A stretch of DNA of 64,000 bases from Diphasiastrum complanatum (taxonomy: Eukaryota > Streptophyta > Lycopodiopsida > Lycopodiales > Lycopodiaceae), in assembly GCA_029204225.1 (NCBI GenBank), contig CM055097.1, positions 70,496,252 through 70,560,251 of the forward strand, given 5' to 3'. Below the pieces are notes generated by a model. That model saw only the letters and a program-made list of their open reading frames with translations, was not told where the DNA came from and did not search any database. Made by a program: the position numbers and the translations under genes. The first letter of the stretch is position 1; each line of letters begins with the position of its first letter. Below, piece by piece: positions 1 to 12,460 of the stretch.

Positions 1-1
1 G

Positions 2-586
2 ATGCACATCAGACAGGGAAGTCAAAGCTTGTCTGGTGTTCCAAGGCAGATTGGAAGGCCTGAAAGGATGAGGCCAAAGATCCCAAAAAAATACCTGCCT
101 GCAAAAGGATGTTCTGACGAGCAGGATGACCCATGGAAATGGGAATCCTAGGGTAGGATCACCATGGGCCCAAATGGTACGTAGCTCATTAATATTCTAC
201 AATTCATTCTTTAGTGCCATCACATAGCAATCTATTTTTTGTGACTCATTTTTAGCTTGTCATTCATTTTTGCTATTTTTTACAACTTCACAACTTCGCA
301 CATCATCTCACCAAGGCAGAGTATGACATTTTATTTTACACGTCGTCATATGACAGTTTGATAGCAGAGTTAGCCCATCAGGTAATGCACCCTACAATGA
401 GTTATATTCATCATTATATCCATAAAATTTAAGTAGTTTTATATATGATCAATGGATTGATCGGTGGTCGAAAACTTATTATTGTCATTTTTGCTATTTC
501 TATTGATGCAGAAAGGCACAGCTCTAGAGCGTGTGGCATCTACGGGTCATGGTGATGATGACCAAAGTGCCTCTAATGAGGAGTAG
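2..586 (+). pseudogene. 3' end of an unrecognised spliced gene (three exons)
   Basis: Three open segments join in phase across good splice sites. Exon 1 runs from the window edge to 176 and ends before GTACGT; exon 2 is 320-381, preceded by GGCAG and followed by GTAATG; exon 3 is 512-586, preceded by a T-rich tract and GATGCAG, ending in TAG. Exon 1 carries one spare base that, with the 62 bases of exon 2, makes 21 whole codons. The product is basic and proline-rich at first (KIPKKYLPAKG), then acidic and serine-rich (GDDDQSASNEE). An in-frame TAG at 149-151 would stop translation inside exon 1, so this is a pseudogene, a gene ending at 151 with a spliced UTR, or a chance arrangement. The family is not recognised; the tail of a DNA-transposon protein is possible. 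The 5' part lies outside the window. Confidence 0.35.
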
Positions 587-904
587 TGTGAGATAGTGTA
601 GTTTTTATTTATTTTTATTTTCAGATATATATCATCGTGATGTATTGGACATGAGAGGAAAGTCTCACAACATTATGTAATATATACGACTTTGTTTAAG
701 CATTTTGCTTTAATGTCCAAATTCTAATGTTTTTTTTTTTCATACATTTGAAACAGCTTAAATTCATTATATGCTCTTTAATTATTTTCATTATATGCCA
801 TTGATTATATGTTTCTATTCAATAGGGGTTGTGAAAAATTTGACTCGATTTGCCTTGAGTTTTTAATTGACCATTTTCACTAGCTCAGAAATGAATCTTC
901 TTGT
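587..904. other. AT-rich stretch, no gene seen
   Basis: This stretch follows the presumed last exon and could hold its 3' UTR. It contains a T run near 729-740 and no coding signal that I can support. Confidence 0.3.
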
Positions 905-1000
905 TGGTTGATTCTGACGAACCCCCAAGATACTCGGCCAGAGCTACCCAAGAGAACCTCTCACCTTCGACCGAGGAGGTCTCTGAGAAGACGAGTCGAA
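905..1000 (+). repeat. LTR-end-like repeat, inverted relative to the 15-18 kb copies
   Basis: The sequence starting TTGGTTGATTCTGACGAA and running to GAAGACGAG is the reverse complement, with some mismatches, of the right-hand ends of the two long repeats at 15,088-16,002 and 17,900-18,810. All three share the motif TGGYTGAYTCTGACGAA and the block CCTCTCACCTT followed by GAGGAGGTCTCT. Similarity fades after about 1,000. It is probably the start of a related LTR whose remainder has diverged. Confidence 0.6.
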
Positions 1001-1184
1001 CAAAGACTCTCTCTCTATGCATTCTTGAGGTGTAAATCTGACTATCCTTTGGTCGGGATAGTATCAAACCTTTATCTTACATGGATTCATAGGCTAACAA
1101 AGGCTTTTTTTCATGGTTCAGTCCTTAGGTTGGTTTCAAGATTCTGTTGATCTTGGTTACGAGGAGCCCCTTCCTCCCCCCTAA

Positions 1185-1523
1185 TCAATTCATACAAACC
1201 TTGATATGTGTTGTATGAAAAAAGCTATGATGTTGCATAGTTTTATTATTCAAACTAATCATGCTACCTGTAATGCCGCTAGACCAGAAGATAAAGTGCT
1301 CTATTTGATTGATCTCTAAGATGCCTTACATTGGGTAAAAATCTACATGGAGTATGGTAAAAATCGTATTGATCCTTTGGGTACTGTGGAAAATTTTGCT
1401 GCTAATCTTGCTAGTCTTGTTGATAAATATAAGGAGGAAGAGAGATTTTTTAACCAAAATATAAGAAAAGTCTTTGCATGCCTTGAAAAAGAAAATGACT
1501 CCCCCCGAATAGTCGTCGTGTGA
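1185..1523 (+). pseudogene. Coding-like stretch of unknown family with one stop
   Basis: One plus-strand frame stays open from 1,185 to the TGA at 1,521-1,523 except for a TAA at 1,317-1,319. The translation has a balanced, protein-like composition: NAARPEDKVLYLIDL before the stop, then DALHWVKIYMEYG and VDKYKEEERFFNQNIRK, which looks helical and charged. No family is recognised. It lies just downstream of the LTR-like repeat at 905-1,000, so it may be inside a retroelement, for example a gag remnant, but that is a guess. The opposite-strand frames across this interval look like shadows. Confidence 0.3.
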
Positions 1524-2907
<1,384 letters not shown>

Positions 2908-2908
2908 C

Positions 2909-2965
2909 CACTGACCAAACCCACAGTCAGTGAATCTCTTAGGGGGTTGCTAGCTCCCCCCTAAG
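2909..2965. repeat. Two short hairpins beside the GA repeat
   Basis: CACTGAC at 2,909-2,915 pairs with GTCAGTG at 2,926-2,932. Immediately after, CTTAGGGGG at 2,938-2,946 pairs with CCCCCCTAAG ending at 2,965 around a 9-10 base loop. Both are near-perfect inverted repeats. They could mark the 3' end structure of the adjacent PLE. Confidence 0.5.
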
Positions 2966-3061
2966 CGACAGCTAACAACCCACCAAGGAAGAGTAAATAC
3001 CTTTAGGCAACTCAAAAGATAGTCTGGGAAAAGTTTCCTATGTCAGCAATCTATCTATGAT

Positions 3062-4031
3062 CAAACATAATTTGTCTTTTAGAAAGCCGTTTTTCTAAAA
3101 TGCATCAATAAGTGCTTCAACTTCCATAAGAAACGTTTGTTGCTTATTACAGCAATACATAGTCGCAATAACCTGAGATATGATGACTTTTTACGAATCA
3201 TACACCGATCTATTGGAAGCCAAGTGTATGTATTGCAAAAACTGAAAGGGCAAATCTCTTCTTTTGTCGTATTTAGAAAAGAGTACCTCACCATCTATCG
3301 AATTAAAAAAAATGGTAACGTTTTAAAAGTTTATCGTGTTGTTGGCCATGTTGCTTTTATTTATATCGAGATATTCCAAGGGGCAAATCTAGAATGGGTT
3401 GTCCGAAATCCTAGGCTGCATTTTGTCTAGGAACTTGTCAATAAGGGGATTGTTGATAAAGCATATATCATCAATATATCTGAAAGAAAACTTGAAATCA
3501 TTCATACATTTTATTTGTTTCAATTTTGCCAACCTTTTGATAAATTGCATTTTGAAGTAAGAGAAATACCAATTACACCATAAAGGCAAGCAAGAGAATC
3601 CCATAGGGATCCCTCTGATTCGTCTCCATGTGTGATTACCAAGTCTGATAATGCAATTACCTATCAACAGAGAATTCCATGCACATATTGTATCCATGTT
3701 AATAGCATTCCATTCATCAGAATTTTTCTTGTTCCAGGACCATTGGAAATCCTTGCCTTTCGATATCCATTTATAGTGAGGGTTTTTCCCTTTGTGAATT
3801 TGAAGGCAAATAGGATTAGTTTTTTTAGAACCCATCCAGCCCATCCAAGGGTATATTTTCGTAACATTTGGAAATATTTATGGCCTCTATGCAGTAGATC
3901 TCCTTTGGTATATTGAGATAGAAGTCAACAGAGGATTCACATTGCCAAACTAAAGCTGTATCCCCATTTAGGTAGCTCTTGTATGTTTTCGCCTTAAGGC
4001 CTGCACCTTCCATAATGAAAGGATGCAGCAT
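3062..4031 (-). pseudogene. PLE reverse transcriptase domain, broken
   Basis: Reading the minus strand: at about 3,900-3,840 is motif A, INISKCYENIPLDG, where the position normally holding the catalytic Asp appears to be Asn. A frameshift near 3,840 follows, then HKGKNPHYKWISKG. Motif B is GIPMGFSCLPLWCNWYF near 3,610-3,560 and motif C is FRYIDDICFINNP near 3,480-3,445, with its Asp pair retained. After a stop at about 3,388, a YPLEYLDI-like motif D and, near 3,285-3,110, a thumb-like segment YDKRRDLPFQFLQYI continue in other frames to about 3,062. PLE RTs polymerise cDNA at a nicked target. This copy has at least three disabling lesions and cannot encode a working enzyme. Confidence 0.7.
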
Positions 4032-4976
4032 ACCAAGAACCTCTGTCAGGAATTTAGCGAGTCCATAATAATAGCACTATGGCCATTTGTGATCCATTTG
4101 AAAGAGTTTTTATGAGCTTTGAAAGTGCATAAGAGGTAGGGAAGTTCTTTTGAATATATGAACTCTTCAGGTATTCTATTTCCCAAAGTGTCCTCTATAT
4201 TCTAAAGAGTGATGAGCATAATTATTTGATCTGTCAGGAAAGGGTTCAAAATCTTGACTATCAAGCCTCTTAATTGCAAGTGTCCTGACAAGATTCTTAC
4301 AAATGAAACATGGCTTATGTTGCGCTTCGTCTATGCCATTGATGTACAAATGCTTGATTAACCATTGTCGTTCGTTATTGGCATCTATCTTTTTCTATAA
4401 ATTAACAATTTTCCCTTGAATCCATTTTTTTCCTTTTAATAAGTCAATAGCGGCAAGTCGACATATATCGGCATGTTTCAAAACTGTATCATCATCCATC
4501 ATTGCATATTCAGGTAAAAGCTTCGTAAGTTTAATCCAACCATCATAAACTTCGTTAGCCACACTGTAAATGCATGTATGTTGCAACATAATATGATTAA
4601 GTCCTTTTTCTAATGATTTTTTGAGGTACATACTTCTAATTATATTGCAGTCTGTTGTAAGTACATGATCAAATTTATCCGAAATGAATTTTTCGAAACA
4701 TTTCAGAGAAGCGCAAGAACATGAAGGCAGATTTTCAATTTCAAAATTGCAGAAAACATCAAACGAAAAATACCATTCACTTTTGATATTCAGCATGTAA
4801 GACCAAGCAAACACAATACCATGGAAGGACTCATGTATAAGGCCAAAGATCTGTAATAAGATGCAAGTGTAAAAGTGTCTCACATGAATTGTCTCAAACA
4901 TTCTATTGCAATAGCATAAATGTAAAAAGACCTTTGCCTTGTCCTTGTGCGTATTGAGTTGTAGTCGATCAACCAC
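4032..4976 (-). pseudogene. PLE region upstream of RT (fingers/N-terminal part)
   Basis: A 193-residue open frame (4,395-4,976) contains a Cys pair (SCSCASLKCFEKFI), then FDHVLTTDCNIIRS and LEKGLNHIMLQ, followed by a helical stretch ending GKKWIQGKIVNL. Further along the minus strand, 4,390-4,100 reads INGIDEAQHKPCFICKN and, in another frame, LPYLLCTFKAHKNSFKWITN. That KAHK...W-T-N pattern directly precedes the RT palm in related elements. The order and spacing fit one polyprotein with the RT. A stop and frameshifts near 4,200 break it. The Cys residues may form a small zinc-binding unit, but this is inferred from spacing alone. Confidence 0.5.
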
Positions 4977-5100
4977 ATTCCTAGTAGTGTTTTTCTGTCT
5001 AGAAATTTGTCATCTTGCGAGCTAGTTAATCCCTGTAAAAATTCAGTCTTTTAGCTAATAAATCTTCTTTTGCAGCACTGCCTTGCCCCTCCTTACCTTT

Positions 5101-5983
5101 CTAACCTGTAAACCTATTTCTTTTTCCCATATTATGTCCAGACACCACCAAACTTGGATTGTTTAGATTGAAAGAACCGGACCTTTTATTAGAGTTTTGA
5201 AAGAATTTATCTTGGAGAGTAGAAAAACTTGGTCTTTTGAATTGGCATTCAATTTCTCTGATGTTTTCCACATCACCAAGGTTGGCAAGTAGTTTGGCAG
5301 AGGGGTTTGTGGCTAACTCTATAGATGCATCAATCATGTCTTGGCATATAAAGAGGAAAGTGAGGTATGACTTGACAACATCTCTGGTAGGCTTATGAAG
5401 CCAAAGGAGAAATGCATTCAACTAATTTTGCAAGGATGCTCTGAGAAAAAAAATTACTCAGATTGTCCATTATGAACCATACAACGTGATCGAACCAAAC
5501 AATGGAAGAGTTATTCTTGCACTTGTCACCACATCTACATTTGAAAAAAGGTCTCTTCCAATTCCAGTGCATATTCATTCTACTGAAACCGGTATCAAAG
5601 TGTCCACGAACTCAAGCCCAGGTTTGTTTAGAAGGGCAATGAGAGGGTCCAAAAAGGCTCATGTGAATGATATTATCTAAGGCAATAGGTGTCTCAAGTG
5701 AAGTATTCTTATTTAGAGCAGCAAGTCTACAAGTTTCGACTTCTTTATCAGTCAGAGGTGCAAGTGGAGTCAAAAGTTCCATGGGCATGGGAGCTAGAAA
5801 GTTTACAGAGGGTAGGATCCAAAGTTTGAAAGCAGTATGTGCAGATTTGAACTCAATAGTATGGCTAGGGAACATGGGAATTTGACAGTTTTTGGCTTGG
5901 CAGAACTCGAAGGTAGATTGGTCTCCAATGTCATAGATATCTTGTGAAAAGATTTCAAGTTGCGAAGCACTATCTTCATCCAA
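5101..5983 (-). pseudogene. Putative N-terminal extension of the PLE protein
   Basis: Three short minus-strand frames (5,612-5,983, 5,393-5,578 and 5,101-5,421) lie upstream of the RT and in the right order to be its N-terminal region. The middle one has a cysteine cluster, KCRCGDKCKNN, followed by a hydrophobic helix-like stretch. The first is acidic at its start and then Leu/Pro-rich. I recognise no catalytic motif. The assignment rests on position, strand and similar decay, so these could belong to a different sequence. A start codon cannot be chosen. Confidence 0.35.
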
Positions 5984-5988
5984 CTCAT

Positions 5989-8900
5989 CTAAGAAAACAA
6001 GAGGGTGTGGAGAGAGGGGTGTATCAGGAATGGTAGGCGTTTGTTTGCCAGTATTGTAACACTCTGCTTCGGGTATTGGTTAATGAAGAGGTAAAGGTAT
6101 GTATAAGAGGAAACATTCATGTTTATGAAAGCTTATAGGAGAGGATGATGGCTTATGCTTATGACTATTGTATTTATGCCTCTTGTACAGTAATGATGAC
6201 ACATATGGAGAATGCAAGCTACTCGTATGATGATTTTGCGATTTTTTTTGCATTAAGTAAGCTTTATGAACAATGATACAAGTATTAACAACCTATGCAC
6301 CCTTAAAAGTACATGGATTTGTACAAGGGATCGCCACATTTGTAGGGATTGGTATGGCACGGATCTGTCCTAATCCGATTACAAATGTTGGGATAAAATA
6401 CTTGTTTAAAATACAAACTGGTAAAAGATTATAGACAAAGTTTTTTTTTTTTTAATCTTATGATACTAAGCGATAGCTGGCATAACTTGGAAAGCATGGA
6501 TATGCTCAAGAGTTTCAAAAATGGTACTATGCCTATTATGGATTCAAATATTGATATGGCATGCATTTGCCCCATATCTGAGTGTCGTTCCATGCTATCT
6601 CTCGTTTGCAAATCACAACTTATATAATGCAGTTATTTTTCAATATGTATGTGTTTATTTTAGGAATTGATATGGTTTAGTACCATAAGACTGATCAGAA
6701 TGGCGGAATGCCCTGATACAGTGATATTATGGAAAAGCCCATCGCTAATAATTATGTGTTTCATAGGGAAGATTGGACTACATTTTATTATCAAATATTT
6801 TAAGTTGTTAAGCTGCTAAACTTATTTCAGACATGGATAACAAATGACATTCAGCGTTGACACATGTCTTCCTCACTGTGCTAACTTGTGCGGTTTTGTG
6901 TGGTGGGATGGTGGCAGGTACCAGCTGGATGTCTTGAAATTTGTTTTGCTATACGGTGCTTTCTTTTGTTGAAGTATTGTATGCTTTCAGCTATGTTTTA
7001 CCTTGTTGGGTTATGAATAAAGGTTTTAACAGGTTTGGTCTTGCTTTGGCAAAAGGAGATATGTTTCGTTAATCTCTCTCAAACAAGACCATGTTATCTT
7101 GGTGACAGTAACTTTGTTTCTTATAAACATTCTCTTATTTAGCATTTTTGGGAGCTTAATTTACTATGGCATATTTTGAGGTTCTACAACCAAAACCTCT
7201 TGATGGGACACTTACAATTCCTTTTAAACATGGATCTTTCACTCATACAATATATTGATCAAACATCTACTACTGGCCTCCTTATGTGGTGTGCCATTTT
7301 GAAATTTTCTAGATTTCTTGCATGGTGTGTCTACTTTCGTATTTATTGTGGGTATGGTATATTGCTATCTTGTGGCCTCTCATTAAGGTGTTCTCTCCTT
7401 TGTTTACCCTAGTAGAACTTTCAAAAATTATGTTGACTTGTTTGGTCGGTGGATTTATTCTACCTACAATTTTGTTTTTCTTCTTCTTTTCAATTTTCAT
7501 TTTTGTTGCAAAACTTATACATCATATTTATAATTGAGTAATCTTCTTATTTGCCGCCAAAAACATGAGTATAATAAGGGGTGCTCTGTGAACTTTTGTA
7601 TTAGTAGATTGAAACAAATTGAAAAGGGCTACTCATGTTGTTTCCATGGTAGCTCAAAGTACAAAGTAGAGATGCTTGTGACAGACTTCAAAAGGTCATA
7701 AGAAAATATATGAATTGTTTTCTCTTCATGATTTCACAATTAATGAAGTAAAATCTTGGCTAGTGATCCAATAAAATCTATTTTGTATGTGGATTTGTGT
7801 CAACAATCTTTATTATATAATAAAGGTTCATGTGATGAAGTCCTTTCCTTCAACATTTTTAAACAAAATTGTATGGAAATATGTTATTTAAATTTAATAA
7901 TCCAATTATCTATATGTCAACAAGTACAGTTTTCAATGAAAAGTGGCTTATCCAAGCAAGACGTCGACCACCACCACCATTCATTATTGCTTCATCCGTA
8001 TTTTACCCATGAAATTTTAATGAGACTATCTAGTATCATAACCAAGACATGTACTATGTAAAGTAGGCTAGACAAGAGAAAACAATAATAATCTCTAGCA
8101 AAAAATATTAAGTTTATCTATTAAACATTAAGAAATCTATAAAATCAACTTTTTTTGGATTTCCAAAAAAGTTCACAAAGGCTCACATTTTGACTTGCAC
8201 ATTATGTTGGCACTTCATGAGCTAATTATTTTGTAGGATTGGCAAGTGCATAATGATGACTAGATTCACATGTTGCTAAAGAGATTGGAGATGATCTCAC
8301 ATCTACATGAAATAATAAAAATAGAGCAAATGAGTTCATTCATCTAAACATCAATAAAACTTCAAAAATCTTACATTTCTCATACTTTGTAGTAAATTAT
8401 TTTATGTTCTCTAATTTCCTAAGTAGCTTATTTTGTAGAAAACTTTGGGTCTATTGATATTGTAACATTATAAAGTGAATATAGATATGCTACAAATGAA
8501 TCATAATATGTTGTCATAATGTTTGATCATCAACAAGTTGGTATAATAAAAAAAAAACACATTGATTTGTAGCAAATCTATCAAGTTACATTTCTTCAAC
8601 AACTTTATATAATGTTACTAGAAGTCAAGATCTTTTTATGATCAAAAACACCAAAGCTTTGAACATACAGATTCAAGTGCAAGTGTGAAAGAATTTTTTG
8701 ATGAGGCAACTTACATAACAATTTTCTTTTTATAGTTTCTTTGGAGAAGCAATGATGTGATATTGATGATATGGTTGGTGGATTATAGGCTTTCATATCA
8801 AGTTGTCCCATTTTGGCATGATAAACAAGAAATCTTTGCTTTGTAACAATATTTTCAAGTATGTACTGTTGCAAGAACAATTGTGATACTTTGAATAAGA

Positions 8901-11900
8901 TCTCGCTGAAATGCCACACATTACCCATTTCTCATTTAGTGTGCGATCACTTGGTACATGTAGATGTGACCCACATCCACTCTTGGCCATTCCATGGAGC
9001 CAACATGTTGATACTTGTCAAGAATTTAAATGTCACCCATATCGTGTACTCCCTATCAAATCACCAAGGACTACTCGTCCTCTTAAAAAGAATCAAGCAT
9101 ATGTTATTGTATGACAAGTAAACAAGTTAAATAGTATTTTCTTTCTAAAAAGTATTAATCAAAGTTTTGAACACAACTAGAACCCTAGGCTTTTTTCTTC
9201 CATTTGCATGTCGCTCTAAATCACAAAATTCACTTATAAGAGACAGAATGTGTAAGGGATAGCAATGTGAGAGGTTTTATGACCTTCAAGGATTTAACCT
9301 AATGTTAACTCATGTTGGCAACACTAATGATGTGGACATCCAAATAATCACCCATTTATTTGATAGGTTTGTGCTCATTGTGTGTGGCAAAGAGGGACTA
9401 CACTAGCATCACATATCAATCTTTTGAATATAACTTATGTCTTTCCACACCACCAAAACACACCTCCTCTTTAGGAGATTCCTAGATCAAGTAGTCAATT
9501 ATCTCATGACTCACAATCCACTCAAGAAAAATATTATTCTACCTAAGATGGCTCATTTGCAGTCCCCCTAGATATGCAGTCTTAGCCCTTGATTATCCTC
9601 CATTGCATGTATAGACTACTCCCACTCATGATGATCATTAATTAAATGGCCACTACCATTCAATTCTAATCAAATTTGGTCATAATTGCCTGTGTATGCA
9701 CAAAATTTATTTCAATCTAACTTAAGTAGCTCTTTAATCTCATCTAGGCTCCCTTGACTGCACATAACATCATTCCTCCCAAAGAAATATTTGTCTTCTA
9801 AAATGGGAGTAGGAACGACTCTTATCAAGACATTAAATCTCCTTCTAAAATTAATCATCTTATGAATGATCTTTTCGACAAACCAAGTACTCATATACAA
9901 CATGGTTTCCATATCATTTTTCTCTCCTATCAAATACTCTCTAGCTCCAAAGTATACGAAATGCAATGTATTCTACGTAGCCCAACTCATCCTAAAAGAA
10001 TAAGCTAATCTCATTCACATAGACTTAATTTAAGTTTTCTTTTATGAAAGACAAAATGCAATCTAAACGCCTTAGAAAGTTTCTCACCATGAATTTGAAG
10101 AGTTGACTCGTTTCAACATCTTAAAAGTTCCAGAAAACTTGAAAATAGTCTGTGATGCTTTATAGTTTTCATTACTTTTGAGTCCTTTAGGATTGCTAAA
10201 TAAACCCAATCACCACTTGAAACTCTCAAGTCCTCTTTTGTATTCATTTTTTGATTCATTTTTTTATTCACTCTATTTTAAAAGCTATAAAAATTCTGAA
10301 AATCCTATCATGTTAGGTGTAACATGTCTCACATATTTTGTAGAAAATCAAGTATTTCTAAAGCTTGGTACCCATAGTTTCTACAACAATGGGTGGTTGT
10401 GGCTAAAATCCTTAGGAGCAAAAATGGAATGTACCTAGTGGAAAATGGATTGTACCTAGTGGCATAATGTGTATCACTCTTCTAAATAGAGTTGATTAGT
10501 GGAAGATATTTTTACCTTTGGAATGCTTAATAGATACTTATGGTCTACGGTATATCTTCCATTGTCCAATTAATCTTTCAATCTAAGAATCAAATTCAAG
10601 ATGATCTAAAGGACTAATCCAAAAAAAGATTTCTAAGTTCTAGAATATTGAAATCAAATGTGTTCTATAATAATCTTAATCACTCATTACATCAAAAGAA
10701 AAAAAAAATCATATAAAAATGCTATACATGTAGTTGAGCTAAGTTAGACGATGTAGTTATCATCCTTCAAGAAACAAAGGTAGGAAATTGAGCTACAACA
10801 CTCAAATTGCATTATTATCTTTTTATTCCTAGTAAAAACTACAAAATCTTTCAATGTGAACTTGTTGAGAATATTTGATGATTCAATAGGCCACTCACTC
10901 TAAAGCATTATGCTTTATTGAATAAGCAATATAATGACATAGTACACAATACTCTACAAAGGTTTTTATTTTTTACTACTAGAAACTCATATGTCATGAA
11001 TAGGGATTTTTGTATGCTTAGGTGCCCAACACTCCATGAATTATGCCAATTATACATGATTTGATGTACTTATATTGTCATCTTTTGGTACACACATACC
11101 TTGCTATCTCTCAACAAAAGTTATCTTCTCCTCTCTAACTTAAATAAGCATTTTGAGATTAAATTTCATCAACGATGGTGCACAAAAAGAAATTATACAA
11201 TATATATATATATATATGAAAAAATATGAATCGATCTAAAAGAGTCATTTCAGAAAAAGCTAGATATCAGTATATATCTTGATGAGAAAAGGTCAATTCA
11301 CTTTATTGATCTCACTAAGATTTAAAATCATCCTTAATATAACAAATCTAATAAGAAAATTCTTGGATGAGCTTGGACCACCTAGCCTTATGACTTGTAA
11401 GATCATGTTTGCTTACAAAAATATCTTTTTTGAAATTGTGATTTGTAAAAAATACAAACTTCTTACTGTAAAGATAACGTCTTTATGTCTGTGAAAATTA
11501 CTGTAGAAAGTTATTTTTCTTGAGTGTTGTATGTCATTTGAGCATAAATCTATTTTTTGCTTATAAATTCTACCAATCTGTTACAATAATACAAAATATA
11601 TTGCAATATCACTCAAATTTGTCTTGACCACGTGAGGCTTTTAAGATTGGTAATATGTGTCACTCAAACTAAGATTATCATTTTTATAGTGATCAAGGCT
11701 ATAAACTAATATCTTAGTCCACTCTGTGGTTTATTAGGCTTCTCCTTTTAACAAATCACCCTATTAAGCTAATTGTTCGATGGTGTTGCCACTTTGACAT
11801 GCCCTTCAATAAAATTTTTAGTTAGTATAATAAACCCAATTTTAATGGTCTCTTAATCTAAAATATGGGTCACTTGTGCCTATATTTTGTCATGATCAGT

Positions 11901-11960
11901 TTTCATGCTCTAATATGTCACAACATGTCATACATAAAATAGTTATGCTTAAAAAACTAA
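5989..11960. other. AT-rich region, no gene recognised
   Basis: Nearly 6 kb with only short open frames. Three are slightly longer than expected: minus 8,605-8,990 (two overlapping frames, including NVWHFSEILFKVSQLFLQQY), minus 9,712-9,966 (INFRRRFNVLIRVVPTPIL) and plus 10,178-10,438. None shows a motif I can name. An (AT)n tract lies near 11,203-11,216 and a T run at 6,440-6,452. The composition suggests old decayed repeats. Confidence 0.4.
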
Positions 11961-11989
11961 TACATCAATAGTTAGCTTCTCTTTGAATA

Positions 11990-12460
11990 TTCTCAATATG
12001 CTTTCTTAGTGTCCTACTATATATGAGAATATCAGTAAGAATTGTACTACACATTTTTTTGTATATGGATGAAAAAGGCTATTTGTCATCTTTTGAAATG
12101 GCATAAGAGTTGTTATCAAACAAAAAGCATTATTTATAGAATAGTTCCCCTTTCAAAAACTTGCATTCTTTTTTTATTGTAAATCATTTTTCTTTGAAAT
12201 GGTGCAGGAGTCTTTATCAAACCAGAAAAGTCATCTAAGTAAGCCCCCTTCAAAATCCTTACACTTACTTCTTTAGTGTATAGCTTCTCATCTTTGAAAA
12301 TTCTTACGAAAATATTATTAAGATGGTCAACATGCTTTTTTAGTGTCCTACTATATATGAGAATATCATACACATTCTCTTGAATGTGGATGAAAATGAT
12401 CCTTTGTCATCTTTTGAAATGGCATAGGAACTTTTATCAAACCAAAAAATTGGACTAAAA
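11990..12460 (-). pseudogene. Ty3/gypsy RT fragments, internally duplicated
   Basis: The minus frame 12,134-12,373 opens with DILIYSRTLKKHVDHLNNIF and DEKLY, the segment just after the YLDD motif of Ty3/gypsy reverse transcriptases. Upstream on the same strand, near 12,455-12,400, is FGLIKVPMPFQKM, matching the FGL...FQ motif before it. Related FGLIKTPAPFQ-like wording recurs near 12,235-12,200, and a third version near 12,110. The DNA motif AAATGGYRYARGAR followed by TTATCAAAC appears three times (about 12,098, 12,198 and 12,418). A block ending CCTACTATATATGAGAATATCA appears twice (about 12,012-12,034 and 12,346-12,368). The fragment is scrambled and non-functional, and is separated from the gypsy pol at 14.65-20.86 kb. 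Confidence 0.6.

Larger units (their letters stand above)
2966..5988 (-). mobile_element. Decayed Penelope-like retroelement (PLE)
   Basis: A minus-strand retroelement whose protein segments run in order from about 5,983 (N-terminal) to 3,062 (C-terminal) but are spread over all frames by stops and frameshifts. The core is a reverse transcriptase with the motif wording of Penelope-like elements: a KCYENIPL motif A, a GIPMG motif B followed by PLWCNWYFSYF, and FRYIDDI in motif C rather than the YVDD/YADD of LTR and LINE elements. No LTR, gag, protease or integrase is present. No GIY-YIG endonuclease was identified on either side, although decay could hide it. The 3' boundary is not defined; the GA microsatellite lies beyond it. 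PLEs are known from animals, fungi, protists and a few plant groups. Assignment to a named clade would need a phylogeny. Confidence 0.65.

Noticed and set aside
3137-3430. Plus-strand ORF of 97 residues
   Set aside because: It is the shadow of the minus-strand PLE reverse transcriptase, whose motifs are on the other strand.
6429-10438. Several short ORFs in the 6-10.5 kb AT-rich region
   Set aside because: Lengths fit chance in AT-rich DNA with long gaps between stops in one frame, and none has a recognisable motif.
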